Shown here: positions 9,577-21,854 of the stretch, in pieces
Position numbering within the stretch: the stretch's first letter is position 1
How the letters are laid out: every line of letters starts with the position of its first letter
Origin: Areca catechu
Lineage: Eukaryota; Streptophyta; Magnoliopsida; Arecales; Arecaceae
Reading direction: 5' to 3'
Length of the DNA: 64,000 nucleotides
Assembly (NCBI GenBank): GCA_021397845.1
Contig: CM038050.1
Span: 109,605,891 to 109,669,890 of the forward strand
Position numbers and translations under genes: made by a program
Notes under the pieces: model-generated
The model's input: only the letters and a program-made list of their open reading frames with translations
Told to the model about the DNA's origin: nothing
Database searches by the model: none

Positions 9577-11346
9577 TGTTGGGTTCCGGGCAGGCACAAC
9601 GGAAGACTGGTTTTCAAAATTTTCATTATTGAAACCCTAATCGAATGGAACCCTAAACCCTATGACCACTTGACCATGACAACTAATAAATCAAAACTTT
9701 AGGATTATAGAAGAATACCTGGAGTGCTATACTCCTTAATTTTCATGAGGTACACAAGTGTATGCCCTCCAGAGGTGATCCACATAGGAATTGGACCAAG
9801 GAAGCACTCCTACCAAGCTTGCTTATTTGAATAGAACTCTTCCAGCTGCCTTTCGGACTTTTCCTTTGCTGGAACTCGTACCCTATTGTAGGGCACTCAG
9901 AGACCTCTCTAAATCCTCTCTCAGAATTTAACTATCCCTCTTTTTTTTCTTTCTAGTCTCTTGTCTTAAAATGACAAGTCTTGTCTTAAAAGGACAAGCC
10001 TTGTCTTAAAGGGATAAGCCTTGTCTTAAAAGAACAAGGAAGAGAAAATAGAAAGGGACTTCGTTTAGATATTTTTTTGGATACTCTGGCATTAGATTAC
10101 CAATACCTATTTATAGAGAGGAATGAGGTGCTTGATAAGTCTTTTTTTCATCCCTTTGATAAGACCCTTCAAGCAGAAAGAGTCTTTTGGGTGAAAAGGC
10201 TTATCATGAAAAGTCAATTCATGCACCAAGAGACATATTAATGTCTCTTCATAATTCTGGCATGTTACCGGTCAGATAATAGCTAAGGGCCATGGGCTCC
10301 CAAGGGACATATCGGAGAAACTAGAAGCCTTCAAACAGAAGGACTCTAGATTTTTAAATCTGTGCCAGAATGAAGGGACACAACACTTCATCATGCATGC
10401 CACATTTCTCATGACATTTTGCCATCTTTTGACTGGTCAAAGCCCACCCAATTGGGCATGGAGATAAGGGTGAAGAGCTTAGAGTTTATCTAGAATTTGT
10501 GATTGACTGGCAGAAGGACTCTTGGTCCATATGCACACCTTAATTTTGGTGCACTCAAATATGGCGCTAAGGAGTCCTACCCACTTAGGACTCTTTCATA
10601 AATCAAGGATAAATCTCAAATAATTCTAGATAAAATTAGATAGTTGCTACCTCAATTAGAACTCAACCCAATCTAAGATCCACTTAAATTGGTTAGCCCA
10701 AATAGCAAGCTAATTGGCCCCATCTAATTAGGTTAGGAGTTGGGCTAGTCACATAATCTAGTATGTTAATTAGTTAGCCAATTAGGATCCTATGACCCTA
10801 ATAAAAATATAATTGACTTCCTTGGCCAATTCCCTAATGTATGCCCTTTGGGCTCCACATCTAGCTAGTAGTAGGTCCAGGTCTAAGCTGTATCGATCCA
10901 ATCAAATCGATTGACCTATATAGGTTAATCGAGTTGATCAAGTTGCCAATTCGAATAAATTTTAAATTGACTCATGAATCCACTAATTTGATTCATGAAA
11001 CCTACAAGACATGATCAATATCTAACAACGTATCATGCCTACCCAAGATGAAGAAAATTTGATAGAATTACCAAAATACTTTTCAATGGGAATGTTACTG
11101 TGTAATTCAATTCTTCCAATCTCCCTTTATCTCGATTAGTAATGAGTGGGAGAATTGTCAAACCCTAGCACTTAATTCTTTTTATCTCAATTCGATAATG
11201 AAGACTCAATCGATGAAGATTAGAAAGACCCTATCTAATCTCATCCTACTTTAATCAAAGACTTCCTGAATCAACAATCAAAGATATTATATGGGATAAA
11301 TCCTCCGCTTACTAAGAGTGATCAATTCCATGTTGATCCACTAACA
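9577..11346 (-). repeat. Ty1/copia-type LTR (boundaries provisional)
   Basis: The left edge is TGTTGGGTTCCGGG, directly abutting the truncated integrase. Candidate right edges end in TCTAACA (11027) or CACTAACA (11346). Read on the minus strand the block starts TGTTAG and ends CCCAACA, the usual copia LTR termini. There is no coding sequence. No target duplication matched at either candidate edge (left flank GCTTG, right flanks ACGTA or TCCTT), so the element may be truncated or rearranged. Confidence 0.5.
9960..10039. repeat. Four tandem 20-bp units, each an inverted repeat
   Basis: Four adjacent 20-bp units (9960-9979, 9980-9999, 10000-10019, 10020-10039) follow the pattern CTTGTCTTAAAAGGACAAGC. 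Each unit can fold on itself (CTTGTC with GACAAG). The array lies inside the copia-type LTR. Confidence 0.9.
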
Positions 11347-12758
11347 TCCTTTATACACAATCACCATATCCAGAACGCCCTGTATATGACTCTTTGTAAT
11401 TATTGACCCCTAGAATATTTTAATGATTACAAAATATTGGAGCATGCATTTGATACTAATACTTGTCAAATATTTAAGAAGTTTTTGTAGGATATTTTCA
11501 TATGGACAATCATCCACTCTACAATTCTAAGACCATTGGAATGAATCATGTACTCAAAGAAAAAGATTCATGTATATTTCAATCATTTAAGAGTCTTAGG
11601 TAAATTCGTTTGTATATTCATGTAAAAATGGCCAAATCAATGTAATTTTAAGTTTAAAGATCTTAGAAGTTATTTGGAAGAAGTTTGGTAGAATTTGAAG
11701 CTTTTTGGAAGATTCTGAAGAAATTTCACTCGAGCCGACTCAATAAATAAAGCTGATACATTATTTGGCATGGCACAAAAATTTTCTGATACATAACATT
11801 CGAGCTGACTCAATGAAGATTCGAGCCGACTCTCATAAAGTGGAAGATATTTGCTTCTAAGACTCCAATCAATTGGGCCAATTCTAATATAAAATGAGAC
11901 GACTCTCACAGACTATAGTTTTACTTCACTATCAATTCGAGCCAACTTGAAGTCTGCGAGCCGACTCAAATCCTAGAATTTGAACAGTAACAGCTAATTC
12001 CAAAGTTTGAATTTCTTGATTCCAAAGCCTCCCAATGGCTAGTTTTTGACTTCCAAGGAATTCTAACGGCCATATTGACCTAGGAACACTTCAAAAAGCT
12101 ATAAATAGTGGATTTAAGTGAAAGAAAAGAACTTTAATGGAACTTTAACGAGAGTATTGAATATTCCAAGAGCTTTCAAGTGAAAACTCAATTCTCCAAT
12201 AACTCCCACCAACTTCTTGAGTTTATTGTAGAAGAGTTAAGAGAGCCTTGAAGAGCATTGAAGAAACATTCAAGAAAGTCTTATTAGGAGCTTCAACTAC
12301 AACCATTCAATATATTGGGTTTGTTTTTTGTGTTGCTTTTTTTGTTAACTCTGTTTTTGAATTGTTACAGTACAGCAGGTGGCTGTAGCTTGTGTGTTGG
12401 TTTTGGGTTATTGTTAGCCTTGAAAATCAAGTTAGGTTATTAGTGAGCCCAGAAAAAACTAACTTTGTATTGGGTTTTGGATTGTGAGCCCGTAGAAAAA
12501 TAATCCGGCTGTATTCGGGGTGAATATAGTGGAAATCCAAAGTGTGCACCTTGGATAGTGAACGTAGAAGCTGGGTTGCTTTGAACTACTCTAAGTTTTG
12601 TGTTGTTTATGCTTGCTCTTACTTTTGCATACTTATTTACTTCCTCTTGCAATACTCTATCACTTCACTCACCACACAAAGTTTTCAAAAGGCACATACT
12701 TGCTAATTTTTTTTACTTATCCAATTCCCCCCACTCATGGTTGGCCAACTGGGCAACA
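11347..12758 (+). repeat. 5' LTR of Sirevirus H (left edge unresolved)
   Basis: The right edge is clear: the LTR ends GGGCAACA at 12758, followed by AG and a Met primer-binding site. It contains repeated TCGAGCCGACTC-like blocks (11725-11970), a TATA box at 12100 and, at 12430-12560, a block (GTGAGCCC..., GTGGAAATCC) that also occurs, inverted, in the LTR of Sirevirus I at 15180-15290. The true left edge lies somewhere after about 11350 and could not be fixed. Confidence 0.6.
12100..12107 (+). promoter_or_regulatory. TATA box of Sirevirus H LTR
   Basis: GCTATAAATAGTGG inside the 5' LTR, about 660 bases upstream of the LTR end. Position and orientation fit the LTR promoter of the plus-strand element. 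Confidence 0.6.
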
Positions 12759-12760
12759 AG

Positions 12761-12772
12761 TGGTATCAGAGC
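12761..12772 (+). other. Primer-binding site (initiator tRNA-Met), Sirevirus H
   Basis: TGGTATCAGAGC, two bases after the LTR end, is the standard sequence complementary to the 3' end of plant initiator tRNA-Met, which primes minus-strand DNA synthesis. Confidence 0.9.
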
Positions 12773-12815
12773 CACATCTCAGTGCCATTAATCAAATGAT
12801 TAAGAGAAAAGTTAT

Positions 12816-13893
12816 ATGGCAACCCCCATGAGCATATCTTTGCCCGAAGGTCAATCAAGCAATAGACCTCCACTGTTCACTGACACCAATTATACTTATT
12901 GGAAAGCTAGAATGAAAATTTATATTCAAGCTGTTGATTTTTAATTATAAAGATAATCTTGAAAGGACCTCACATACCCATGAAGAAAGTTGATGGCATA
13001 GACATCCCTAAATTGAAGAGAAATGGGATGAATATGACATGAAAATGGGTGAACTTAATTCTAAAGCCATGAACCTTCTTTATTATGCTTTGAATGCAAA
13101 AGAGTTTAACCGGATTTCCACTTGCACTTCGGCAAAGAAAATTTAGGATAAATTACAAGTTACACATGAAGGCACTACACAGTAAAGACCTCCAAAATTA
13201 ATATACTTGTGCACAATTATGAACTGTTTAAAATAGAACCAAATGAAATAATATTTAAAATGTTTGCTAGATTTATAGATATTATTAACAGATTGAAAAG
13301 TCTTGGAAGGGTATATTCTAATGTTGATCTTGCCCAAAAGATTCTTAGATCTTTACCAGATAAATGGGATCCCAAGATCACTGCAATACAAGAAGCGAAG
13401 GACTTAAACACACTTCCACTTGATGAACTTCTTGGTTCTTTGATTACACATGAACTAACAATGCAGCGCCACAACGAAGATAACAACAAGAAAAAAAAAC
13501 TATAGCTTTCAAGGATGCGGTTGAGATTAAGAAGCAAGAAGAAGAAAAGAAGAAGAAAGCCCCTCCTTTGATGAAGAATTAGGAGATGAGGACATAGCTT
13601 TAGTTATTAGGAGATTTCAAAGATTTATGGTCAAAGAAAGTCAAGATATTAGAGAAAGCACCTTGGCAAAGGTGAACAAAGTAAAGAAAAGGACAGATAA
13701 AGACAAAAAAAAGGAGCAACAACCAATTTATTATGAATGTAAGAAATCGGGGCACTACCATTCTAAATGTCCTACATTGAAAGAGGGATACAAGAAGAAG
13801 AAAAAGAAAGCCATGATGGCTACATGGAGAGACAGCGATGAATCTACATCAAATGAAGAGGAAGAGACATCAAAATTATCCATATATGTTTGA
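12816..13893 (+). pseudogene. Sirevirus H gag
   Basis: The start is the first ATG after the primer-binding site (MATPMSISLPEGQSSNRPP, then YWKARMKIYIQA), as in copia gags. A frame-broken middle follows, then MFARFIDIINRLKSLGR and ILRSLPDKWDPKITAIQEA (13260-13400), LITHEL, a lysine-rich stretch, and a zinc knuckle at about 13730-13775 reading YYECKKSGHYHSKC, with the first Cys replaced by Tyr. The protein would form the virus-like particle. Several stops and frameshifts make it non-functional. Confidence 0.82.
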
Positions 13894-14941
13894 TGGGTCT
13901 AGAAGATGAGGAATGTCTTGCATCCCAAAATTCAAAGAAGAGATGGTATCTAGATAGCGGTTGTTCAAGACACATGATGGGTGACAAAGATCAATTCATC
14001 ACCCTTGAAATGAAAGATGGTGGAATGGTTACATTTGGTGATAATGGAAAGGAAAAAATCATTAGAATTGGTTCCTTGAATGATAGAGTAAAGGATATGA
14101 GTATCAAAGAAAAGCAAGTTGAGCTAGAAAAGGAGGAGGTAAGTGAAGAACATGATGAGCTACCAAAGGATTGGAGGTACGCACATTCTCATCCTAAAGA
14201 ATTAATTATTGGTGATCCCTCATAAGGAGTAAGAACTAGGTCATCCTTTAGAGAAACCTTTGACTATTTAGCATTTGTTTCCCAAGTTGAGCCTAATTGC
14301 ATAGAGAAAGCCAAAAATGATCCGTATTGGATGATGACTATGCAGGAAAAACATAATCAATTTGAAAGAAACAATGTATGGACCTTAGTAGCTAGACCTA
14401 AGGAACATCCTATCATAGTTTCTAAATGGGTTTTTAGAAATAAATTATATGACAAAGGTAATATAGTCAGAAACAAGGCTAGATTAGTTGCTAAAAAATA
14501 ACCAAGAGGAATGAATATATTTTGATGAAACTTATGCACCTGTAGCAAGATTAGAAGCCATAAGACTCTTACTTGCATTTGCATGTCACACTGAACTTAA
14601 GCTTTTTCAAATGGATGTAAAAAGTGCTTTATTAAATGGCTACATTGAAGAAGAAATTTTTGTAGAACAACCTCTAGGCTTTGAAAATCGCTCATTTCTA
14701 AACCATGTTTTTTAAACTAAACAAAGCATTATATAGTTTACAACAAGCACCAAGAGCATGGTATGAGAGGTTGAGTAGAGTTTTTTTTTTTAGAAATATT
14801 TCAAAAGGAGTAAAGTAGATACAACTTTATTTATCAAAAGAAAGATGATGAATTATTAGTTGTATAGATATACATTGATGATATAATCTTTGGTGCAACT
14901 AATGAAACTTTATATCAAGAATTTGCCAAGCTTAAGCAAGG
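13894..14941 (+). pseudogene. Sirevirus H protease fused to reverse transcriptase by loss of integrase
   Basis: The aspartic protease motif WYLDSGCSRHMMG (about 13944-13982) is intact. Within the same frame, after GDNGKEKIIRIGSLNDR (about 14090), the sequence jumps to the linker before reverse transcriptase (PKDWRYAHSHPKELIIGDPS, ending 14225). The integrase is therefore deleted. The reverse transcriptase follows in broken frames: ERNNVWTLVARP, KWVFRNKLYDKG, RNKARLVAK, and the active-site motif YIDDIIFGATNE at 14871-14906. It stops after KLKQG at 14941, where Sirevirus I is inserted. Confidence 0.82.
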
Positions 14942-16470
14942 TGTTTCCCAGTGTAGCAATCCAAGATAAGGAGTGAATGAGTTTTTTAAAATTTTAAACT
15001 AAAGCAAGTATGTGCTGAACTATAGTACTTATATAACAATGTGATTGTACTCAATAATGATATGTAGTAGAATAAAAAGAATAAATATGAAAAAGTAATA
15101 AGAAAGAGCAAACAATCACAAACACAAAGATATATAGTGGTTCGGTGCACTTCAAGCACCTACATCCACTCCCCAGCTATCCCTTGGGTATTTCCACTAT
15201 AATCACCAAGATTCTAGTTAACTTGTTTTCCGGGCTCTAATTTAAAACCTTTTGTTGGTTTTGTCACTTAGGCTCACCAACAATCTTTCCTTCAAGCTAA
15301 ACCTAGGCATTTTAATTCATGGCTTGGAAGGGCCTAACCCTAGTTTCAATAGCCTTGAAACTAGTTACAATAATTAAAACCAAACGTACAATAATAAGCA
15401 CAAGAAAAAAGTCTCAAAAGAGTAGAAATAAATATTGATAAAGCTTTTCTTCTTGAATCTTGACTTGTCTCCTTCTAGAATGCTATCAATGAATACTTTG
15501 GAAAATGATTTGAAGGCACAACAGCAAAATTAAAGGCTTTTTCAGGTGGAATCTTCTTTATGGCTCACTCTTATCTTTTCATAGGCTTTTCTCAAAAGAT
15601 AAGATTTGTCTCTTGTGTCTCACTTTTTCTCTTATATCTTCAATGAGTTTAGTGAGTAATAATATTCCAAAAATCTCCAAAAAATCATTGATGACCATTA
15701 GAGTGAAGAAACTAGCTATTTAGAGCCATTTGGAACAAATCTGAGCTTCTGAAGATAGAGCCATTACTGTTGTCAGAACTTATGAGTCAACCTGTGAGTT
15801 GATAATTGGGTCGACACTTGAGTCTTCATAAGTCGACACTTGGATCAACACTAGGTATAATTCTTGAATTTCCAAGGTTCTGCTTCACTTCTGGTCTCAG
15901 GCTATGAGTTGATCTGTGAGTCAATACTTGAATTATAAGTCGACACTTAGATCAACACTTGAGTCAGGACTAAGCAAAAGTTCAGGAATGACACTATTGT
16001 TTTCTTTCTTGTCTCAGGCCTTGAGCTGATCTATGAGTCGACACGTGAATCTTTGAGCGACACTTAGGTCGACACTTGAGTTGACATTTAGTGTGCCAAC
16101 TAAAACTCTGTGTGCCAGTCTTCAGAGATGTCGACACTTGCTCCATGAGTCGACACTTAAGTCAACACTTATGTCAACACTTTATTTGTGCCATTTCCAA
16201 AAGTGTGCCAACTTTAAAATTCTCAAATTTTGTCCAATAAACTTCCAAATTCTTCTTCATGAAGGCTTAATTGATCATTTTCATGGCATTCCAAGGTAAG
16301 AAGACCTCTTAAACTTGGAGGTTCATCTTGCTTTGATGTCAATGACTTTAATACTTTGTGTAGAGAATTTGATATACTTGTGACTTAGAATTCATAACTC
16401 CAATTAAATATTAGTACAAACATATACTCAATTTTTTGTCATTCATCAAAATCAAGGGCCAAAGCCAACA
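14942..16470 (-). repeat. 3' LTR of Sirevirus I
   Basis: On the minus strand the LTR starts TGTTGGCTTTGG at 16470, right after a polypurine tract, and ends CTGGGAAACA at 14942, matching the end of the H LTR (GGGCAACA). It carries many copies of GTCGACACTT-like motifs (15810-16180) and a minus-strand TATA-like box (CTCTAAATAG, about 15716-15725). It has inserted into the reverse transcriptase of H. The other end of the element is lost, so no target duplication can be checked. Confidence 0.75.
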
Positions 16471-16970
16471 TCTCTCCCTTTTTGATGATGACAAAACTTT
16501 GAGTATATGAACATATTTTCAAAGTATTGAACAAGTTTATTAAACATGCATCATAATGTCAGTATATCAAAGTTCATACAAGTATTTAGATGAAAATGTA
16601 TCAGTTATTTTGTTCATACAACAATGTTTCAAGTGCTTCAAGGTTAGATTTTCTCAATTTCTCCCCTTATCTTAAGTACATAATGAATATTATTGAAAAT
16701 TTTGGGAATTGTGCTTATATAATCAATTTTATCTTAACTTACTCCCCCCTTTTTATCATCATTAAAAGATTTAAAGGAGTTCCTCCCCTTAATTTGTGCT
16801 TTTGTCAAAACAAAAAGTTAATTAGACAAAAAGATGAGTAATGATAGAAAATAACACTTTCATATATAAAGTTTTAGTACAATAGGAAATACAAGCATAG
16901 CATAAACTGAAAATACAACATAAAAGAGTACATGAAATGCAAACATAGCATAATATCTGTGAGGCTACTC
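16471..16970 (-). other. Polypurine tract and non-coding gap of Sirevirus I
   Basis: Minus-strand AAAAAGGGAGAGA at 16483-16471 directly borders the LTR, the usual primer site for plus-strand synthesis. The preceding block of ATCATCAAAAAGGGAGA type is typical of Sireviruses. The rest (16484-16970) is AT-rich with no recognisable gene. Confidence 0.6.
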
Positions 16971-18600
16971 TTAATCAAATGGAAACTCTAGAACTATAGG
17001 TGCCATCACTCTAGAAGCTGAGGGTCTAGGTGTCTGATGGGTCGGGCTTCTAGTCATAAGTAAGGGACCAGAGTGGTGATAGGTCCTAGATGTCCTAGTG
17101 GCATGGGACCTAATAGACTTCGCAGGTGTCACAAAAGTTGAATCAATGCCACGCTGATCATCAAGAACAGGTTCATCACCAACTAGAGGCTAAGTAAAAG
17201 GATATGTAGCACTGACTGGAGACTGATCCTCATGAAATGCATCGCCACCAATTATCTGATAATCACCATCATCATCAGAATCACCTGAAGAACCATCATC
17301 ATCATCAGCACCATCAGTCGGGGGAGGAGGAGGAGGAGGTGGATCTGAGGGTTCAGGTGTAGCTGGAGGTAACAGAGATCTTAGTAAGTCTCTAATCTTG
17401 ACAAACCCTACCTCCATAGACTGCCTAATAGATATGAGCTACGCATCTGTATGATCTCTAAGTCCATGTAGCTCAAGCTGTAACCTGCTAGTCCTGACAG
17501 ATATACTCATAATGCCTTGCAGACTGTAGTGAAATGCTCGGTAATCCTCTCCTTGAAAGTAGAATTTGTAGATGTAGATTGCTAAGGAGCTGGAGATGGT
17601 GGAGGTGTGATAGGCTCTATCTCCGGTGCGACTACTAGAGCAGGTCTTGGGGAACCCATCTATTATGCAAGTCCAGAGGGTCCTGCCTTTGCAGCTCTAA
17701 TCTCATCTTCTTCATCCAGCTCCTGGCCTGACTCTCGCTTGACCCACCTACCAGCTACTCTCTTATAGCCCATACAATTCAGAGACTTCTTTCTATATGT
17801 ATCCGTGTGTAGAATCTCCTTGGAGGCCTCGCCCTCCAATGGTACTACCATATGCCTGGAATAATAGGTTAGTCCCATACCGTAGGGTAGGCACAGTCTC
17901 CGCTAAGGGTTGCCTCACCCCTCTGATGGACCATAATCATAGGAAGATTGATGGCTATCCGCTGTGTCAGGGTGACCATCAATACCAACTCTCACTCAGT
18001 AATAAAATCCAACCTGCTAGTCTTCAAAATCAAGATCCTGGCAATGATATGATATAATATTCGCTCTCCATGGATAGCTGGTTTGCTGAGACAGTGGATA
18101 CTCCTTTGACATCCTCTCCTCCAAGACGCATCTAAATGCTGAATCCCTATCTCCTACACTATTCGTGACCAAGCCATGAAGGGGAATCTCCCTACTCAGC
18201 TGATAGTCTCAGGTGTCACTAGAATCTGCACTCTCCTGACCTGTACAGTTCATCTAATGCCATCAGTGGCCATGCTCTCGTAGAACTCAATGCACAAATT
18301 AGGTAATATCTCTCCCTCATCGTATAAATGGGACCAGGATAGCTGCTCTAAGTAAGTTTCCAATGACAAAAGCCTCTGAATCCCAAAACTGAATGTCAAT
18401 CCTCCTCCCACAGGCAATCACTTTTCTTGCAACTCTCTCTGTTATGAGGGATAATTGCAGACGGGGTGACCTATCCGCTACCTGCTGATCTTCGGGCTGC
18501 ACATGCTGCTCATCCGGGTCATGTCTAGCCTTGGATCTCCTCTCATTCGAGCTTGCCTCACCTCTCTGGAAGTGGGTTCACTTCTTGCAGAAGGCAACAT
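16971..18600 (-). pseudogene. Extra (env-position) gene of Sirevirus I
   Basis: The minus strand encodes a protein between reverse transcriptase/RNase H and the 3' LTR, where some Sireviruses carry an env-like extra gene. The ATG is at 18600 (MLPSARSEPTSREVRQARMR) and the stop at 16971. Readable blocks include LPNLCIEFYESMATDGI, VRRVQILVTPETIS, RILYHIIARILILKTSR, and near the end a Pro-rich then Asp/Ser-rich stretch (DPPPPPPPP, then DDDDGSSGDSDDDGD). The HIIARIL...INLP pattern recalls the 'putative plant transposon protein' domain found in plant retroelements. That match is from memory and moderate. The function is unknown. Numerous stops are present. Confidence 0.45.
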
Positions 18601-19083
18601 GTTTTCCTCGACACATGCTCACTAAGAAATGACTAGGGATAGATCGAAAGGAAAAATGGACCAAAAAGAGGAAAGCACAGATTGAAAAAGGGAAGAAATG
18701 AATCGGATTTGAAGTAGAAAAGGAGAAATTAGCCAAAAGAAGAAAGATGGAGAGAGAGATCACTATTTGTAGGTGGTTGGGTGAGTTGGGGACCACACGA
18801 AGATGATTGAGGGAAAAAAGAATGAAAAAAAAATGGGTTCGGGATGCCTTAGAATATTGTGAATCGTTCATGAGTCGACACTTAGAATTTGCTCAAGTGT
18901 TGACACTTCAGTGAGTCGACACTTAGGCAAATTCCAAGTGTTAACACTTGGTCAAAATCAGTGTAAATTCAGAACAAATTCCATTAAATTTGCAAAAAAT
19001 CAAGGGTGTTTAGGGTTTATAAAAGATAATATTTTAGAGGATTTTGAACATCTGAAAGAATTCAACAAGGATTTGAAAGGGTT
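18601..19083 (-). other. Linker of Sirevirus I with GTCGACACTT motifs
   Basis: No gene recognised. GAGTCGACACTT- and AAGTGTTGACACTT-like motifs recur at 18870-18955, the same palindromic family seen in the LTR at 15810-16180. An A/G-rich stretch at 18655-18745 is low complexity. Confidence 0.4.
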
Positions 19084-20955
19084 TTAATCAAAGGGGTGAA
19101 TGATGCCTAATTCTCTTCTGATCATGCAAAACCTATCTTCGCTAAGGGGTTTAGTGAAAATATCTACTAATTGTCTATCAGCACACACAAAATCAAGCAT
19201 TACATCACCATTTTGTACATGATATCTTATGAAATGATGCCTTTTTTTAATATGTTTGCTTCTTGAATGTTGAACTGGATTTTTAGTTAAATTAATTATA
19301 CTTGTGTTTTCACATCTTATGGAGTTTTTATTTAACTTAATGCAAAAGTCTTCGAGTTGTTGTTTGATCAATAAGATTTGAGCACAATAACTTCCAACTG
19401 CTATATATTCAACTTCTGCCGTAGATAAAGCAACCGAATTTTATTTCTTGCTAAACCATAAAATCAAATTAACTCTAAGAAATTGATAGGTACCACTAGT
19501 ACTTTTTCCTATTTAGTTTACATCCACCAAAATCAGCATCTGAATAAGCAATCAATTCAATTGATGAATCTCTAGAGTACCACAGTCCCATATCAATTAT
19601 GCTAGATAGATATCTAAGTATATGCTTAACAGCCAGTAAATGAGATTCTTTAGAAGCAGACTGATATCTAGCACACATATATACATTGAACATAATATAT
19701 GGCTTACTTGCAATTAAGTATAATAATGAACCAATGATATCTCTATACAATTTTTTATCAACATTTTTACCTGATTCATCTTTATCAAGTTTGCAAGAAT
19801 AGCTCTAGGTGTACCTAATGACTTGGTCGTCTCCATCCCAAACTTCTTTAAGATTTCCTTTATGTACTTAGCTTGGTTGATAAAGTTCCTTCTTTAGTTT
19901 GCTTGATCTGGAGTCAGAGAAAGAAGTTAACTCTCCCATCATGCTCATCTTGAACTCTCCCTATATAGCTTGGCAAACTCTTGACAAAGTGTTTCATTAA
20001 TAGCACCAAAATGATATCATCAACTAAACTTGTACTACTAAAAGATCATCATTTTTCTTTTTCAAAAATAGTGTAGTGTCAACATTGCCTCTAGAAAATT
20101 CATTTTCAAGTAGAATTTACTTATTCTATCATACCAAGCTCTTGAGCTTGTTTTTAAACCATACAAAGCCTTGTAAAGTTTAAAAACATGATTAGGGCAT
20201 TCATGATTTTCAAAACCTGAGGGCTATTCAACATACACTTCTCATTCAATAAAATCATTTTAAAGGGACTTTTGAAATCCATTTGAAATAATTTAAATCC
20301 ATATAGCAAGCAAAATCAAGTATAATGTGATTGCTTCTAATCTAGCAACTAGAGCAATATTTCATCAAAATCAATACCTTCTTCTTGATTATAACCTTTT
20401 GCTACCAATCTAGCTTTATTTCTTGTTACTACTTCATTTTCATCAAGTTTATTTATGAAACCATTTTGTTTCTATTATTGAAATATTAGAAGGTCTTTCA
20501 ACTAAGGTCCAAACTTTATTTCTTTTGAATTGATTTAATTCATCTTATATAGCATTAATCCAATTTGAATCTTTTTTAACTTCTTTAATTGATTTTGGTT
20601 CTACTTATAATACAAAAGCTAAATAATCACAAATATTTCTTAAAGAGGAATGAGTACTTATCCCTTTAGATGGATCACCAATATAATTCTTTAGGGTCTC
20701 CATGGCATACCTCCATTCTTTAGGTAATGGCTTGGGTGTAGATGAAGCTCCAACTTCTTATACTTGATCTTCTTCATTATCCTGATAACCTTCTTGCTCT
20801 TTGGAAGGTCCTTCATTGATGGTCATTTTTCCAATCTTTTGGATGCCTGTTTCATCATCAAGAACATCTTTTCTAGAAGATTTTTTGTTAGTCTAATCAA
20901 AAACAATATGGATGGACTCTTCAACAAGAAGTGTTCTTCTGTTGAAGACCCTGCA
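19084..20955 (-). pseudogene. Sirevirus I reverse transcriptase and RNase H
   Basis: The minus strand reads, from high to low coordinate, PKPLPKEWRYAMETLKNYIGDPS (about 20740), NQFKRNKVWTLVERP (about 20520), YVEQPSGFENHE-like, GLKTSSRAWYDRISKFYL, EFAKL, MSMMGELT, SLLYLIASKPYIMFNVYMCARYQ, SDADFGGC, and the RNase H end SKHIKKRHHFIRYHVQNGD, QLVDIFTKPLSEDRF (19371-19084). This is the usual copia order. Frames are broken many times. The integrase and everything upstream are missing because element J's LTR begins at 20956. Confidence 0.82.
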
Positions 20956-21741
20956 TGTTGAGTCTCGGGTGGTGCATTCAAGGCTTATTGGGTCAATGTT
21001 CATGTATTGGTCCGATCTATCATGGTTTTTCAAGATGTATCTAGGGCTAAGAGCGAGTCCAGGAGGAGTCCTAGATGTTTAGGCTAAGTTTGGTCAATCA
21101 GGATCTTAGAGTTGGCTCCTCTGGTGTAAGAGTCAGCTCTGCTAGTTGGCACGGCTCAGAACAGGAGATTATGTTCTACTCGAGTCGGCTCATTGGATTC
21201 AAGTCGGCTTGTTGGATTTAAGTCGGCTTGGTTTGACAGTCAGGAAACCCTGTGGTATGGATGAGTTAGCTTTAATACCTAGAGTCGACTCGGTTCCAAG
21301 GTCTAGTCGACTCTAGTGTCTAGAACGGCTCGAATGATGGGTGAGCTATTTTTTAAATGATGCCAGCTGAAGGGAGTTTTGGGGTACTCGACCATGTGTG
21401 GCCGAGGTATATATATTGTAACTACTTAAGAGGTGGTGTGGTGGTGTAAACAAACTTCTTGGATGTGGAATCAAGAAAATCTCCTTTCTCTCGAGAATTT
21501 CTTCTATTTTCTCTCTTCTTCTTCCTTTTTTCTCCTGTTCTTGGATCTTGACGTGCTTGATCTTCAAAGACCTGTATCCTACCATGTTCTCCAAGAAGAT
21601 CACTGGTAGAGGGTCATCCACATCCTGGTACACTTCTACTATTGCTTTATAGATCAGGGCGTTTGTTCTTGATCGAGAACAAGGCTGTTCTTAGGTATTT
21701 GATTCAACGTTCAAGTAGAAGTTGGATCCAAATTCTCAACA
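20956..21741 (+). repeat. 5' LTR of copia element J
   Basis: It starts TGTTGAGTCTCGGG and ends AATTCTCAACA (786 bp), giving TGTTGAG...CTCAACA inverted ends. It contains GAGTCGGCTC and GAGTCGACTC motifs (21120-21320) and a TATATATAT promoter box at 21408-21416. It is followed three bases later by a primer-binding site, and it interrupts Sirevirus I. No 3' LTR of J is present. Confidence 0.85.
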
Positions 21742-21743
21742 TT

Positions 21744-21755
21744 TGGTGTCAAAGC
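21744..21755 (+). other. Primer-binding site of element J (mutated Met type)
   Basis: TGGTGTCAAAGC matches the tRNA-Met site TGGTATCAGAGC at 10 of 12 positions; both changes are transitions. Confidence 0.7.
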
Positions 21756-21854
21756 CAAGTTGGTTCGTGGAAGGAAGATCTCAAGATCAGAGGGTTGGAA
21801 GGAAAGCTTCTTGTAGCTACGGTTTTCAAATCTCTTGATTTCTTGATTATGATA

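Noticed and set aside
9577..11346. A complete solo LTR with target duplication
   Set aside because: Flanks GCTTG against ACGTA or TCCTT do not match for either candidate right edge, so I kept only an LTR with provisional boundaries.
17190..17417. A host gene for a proline-rich acidic protein
   Set aside because: It continues in the same strand and position as the extra gene of Sirevirus I and is followed by that element's polypurine tract and LTR.
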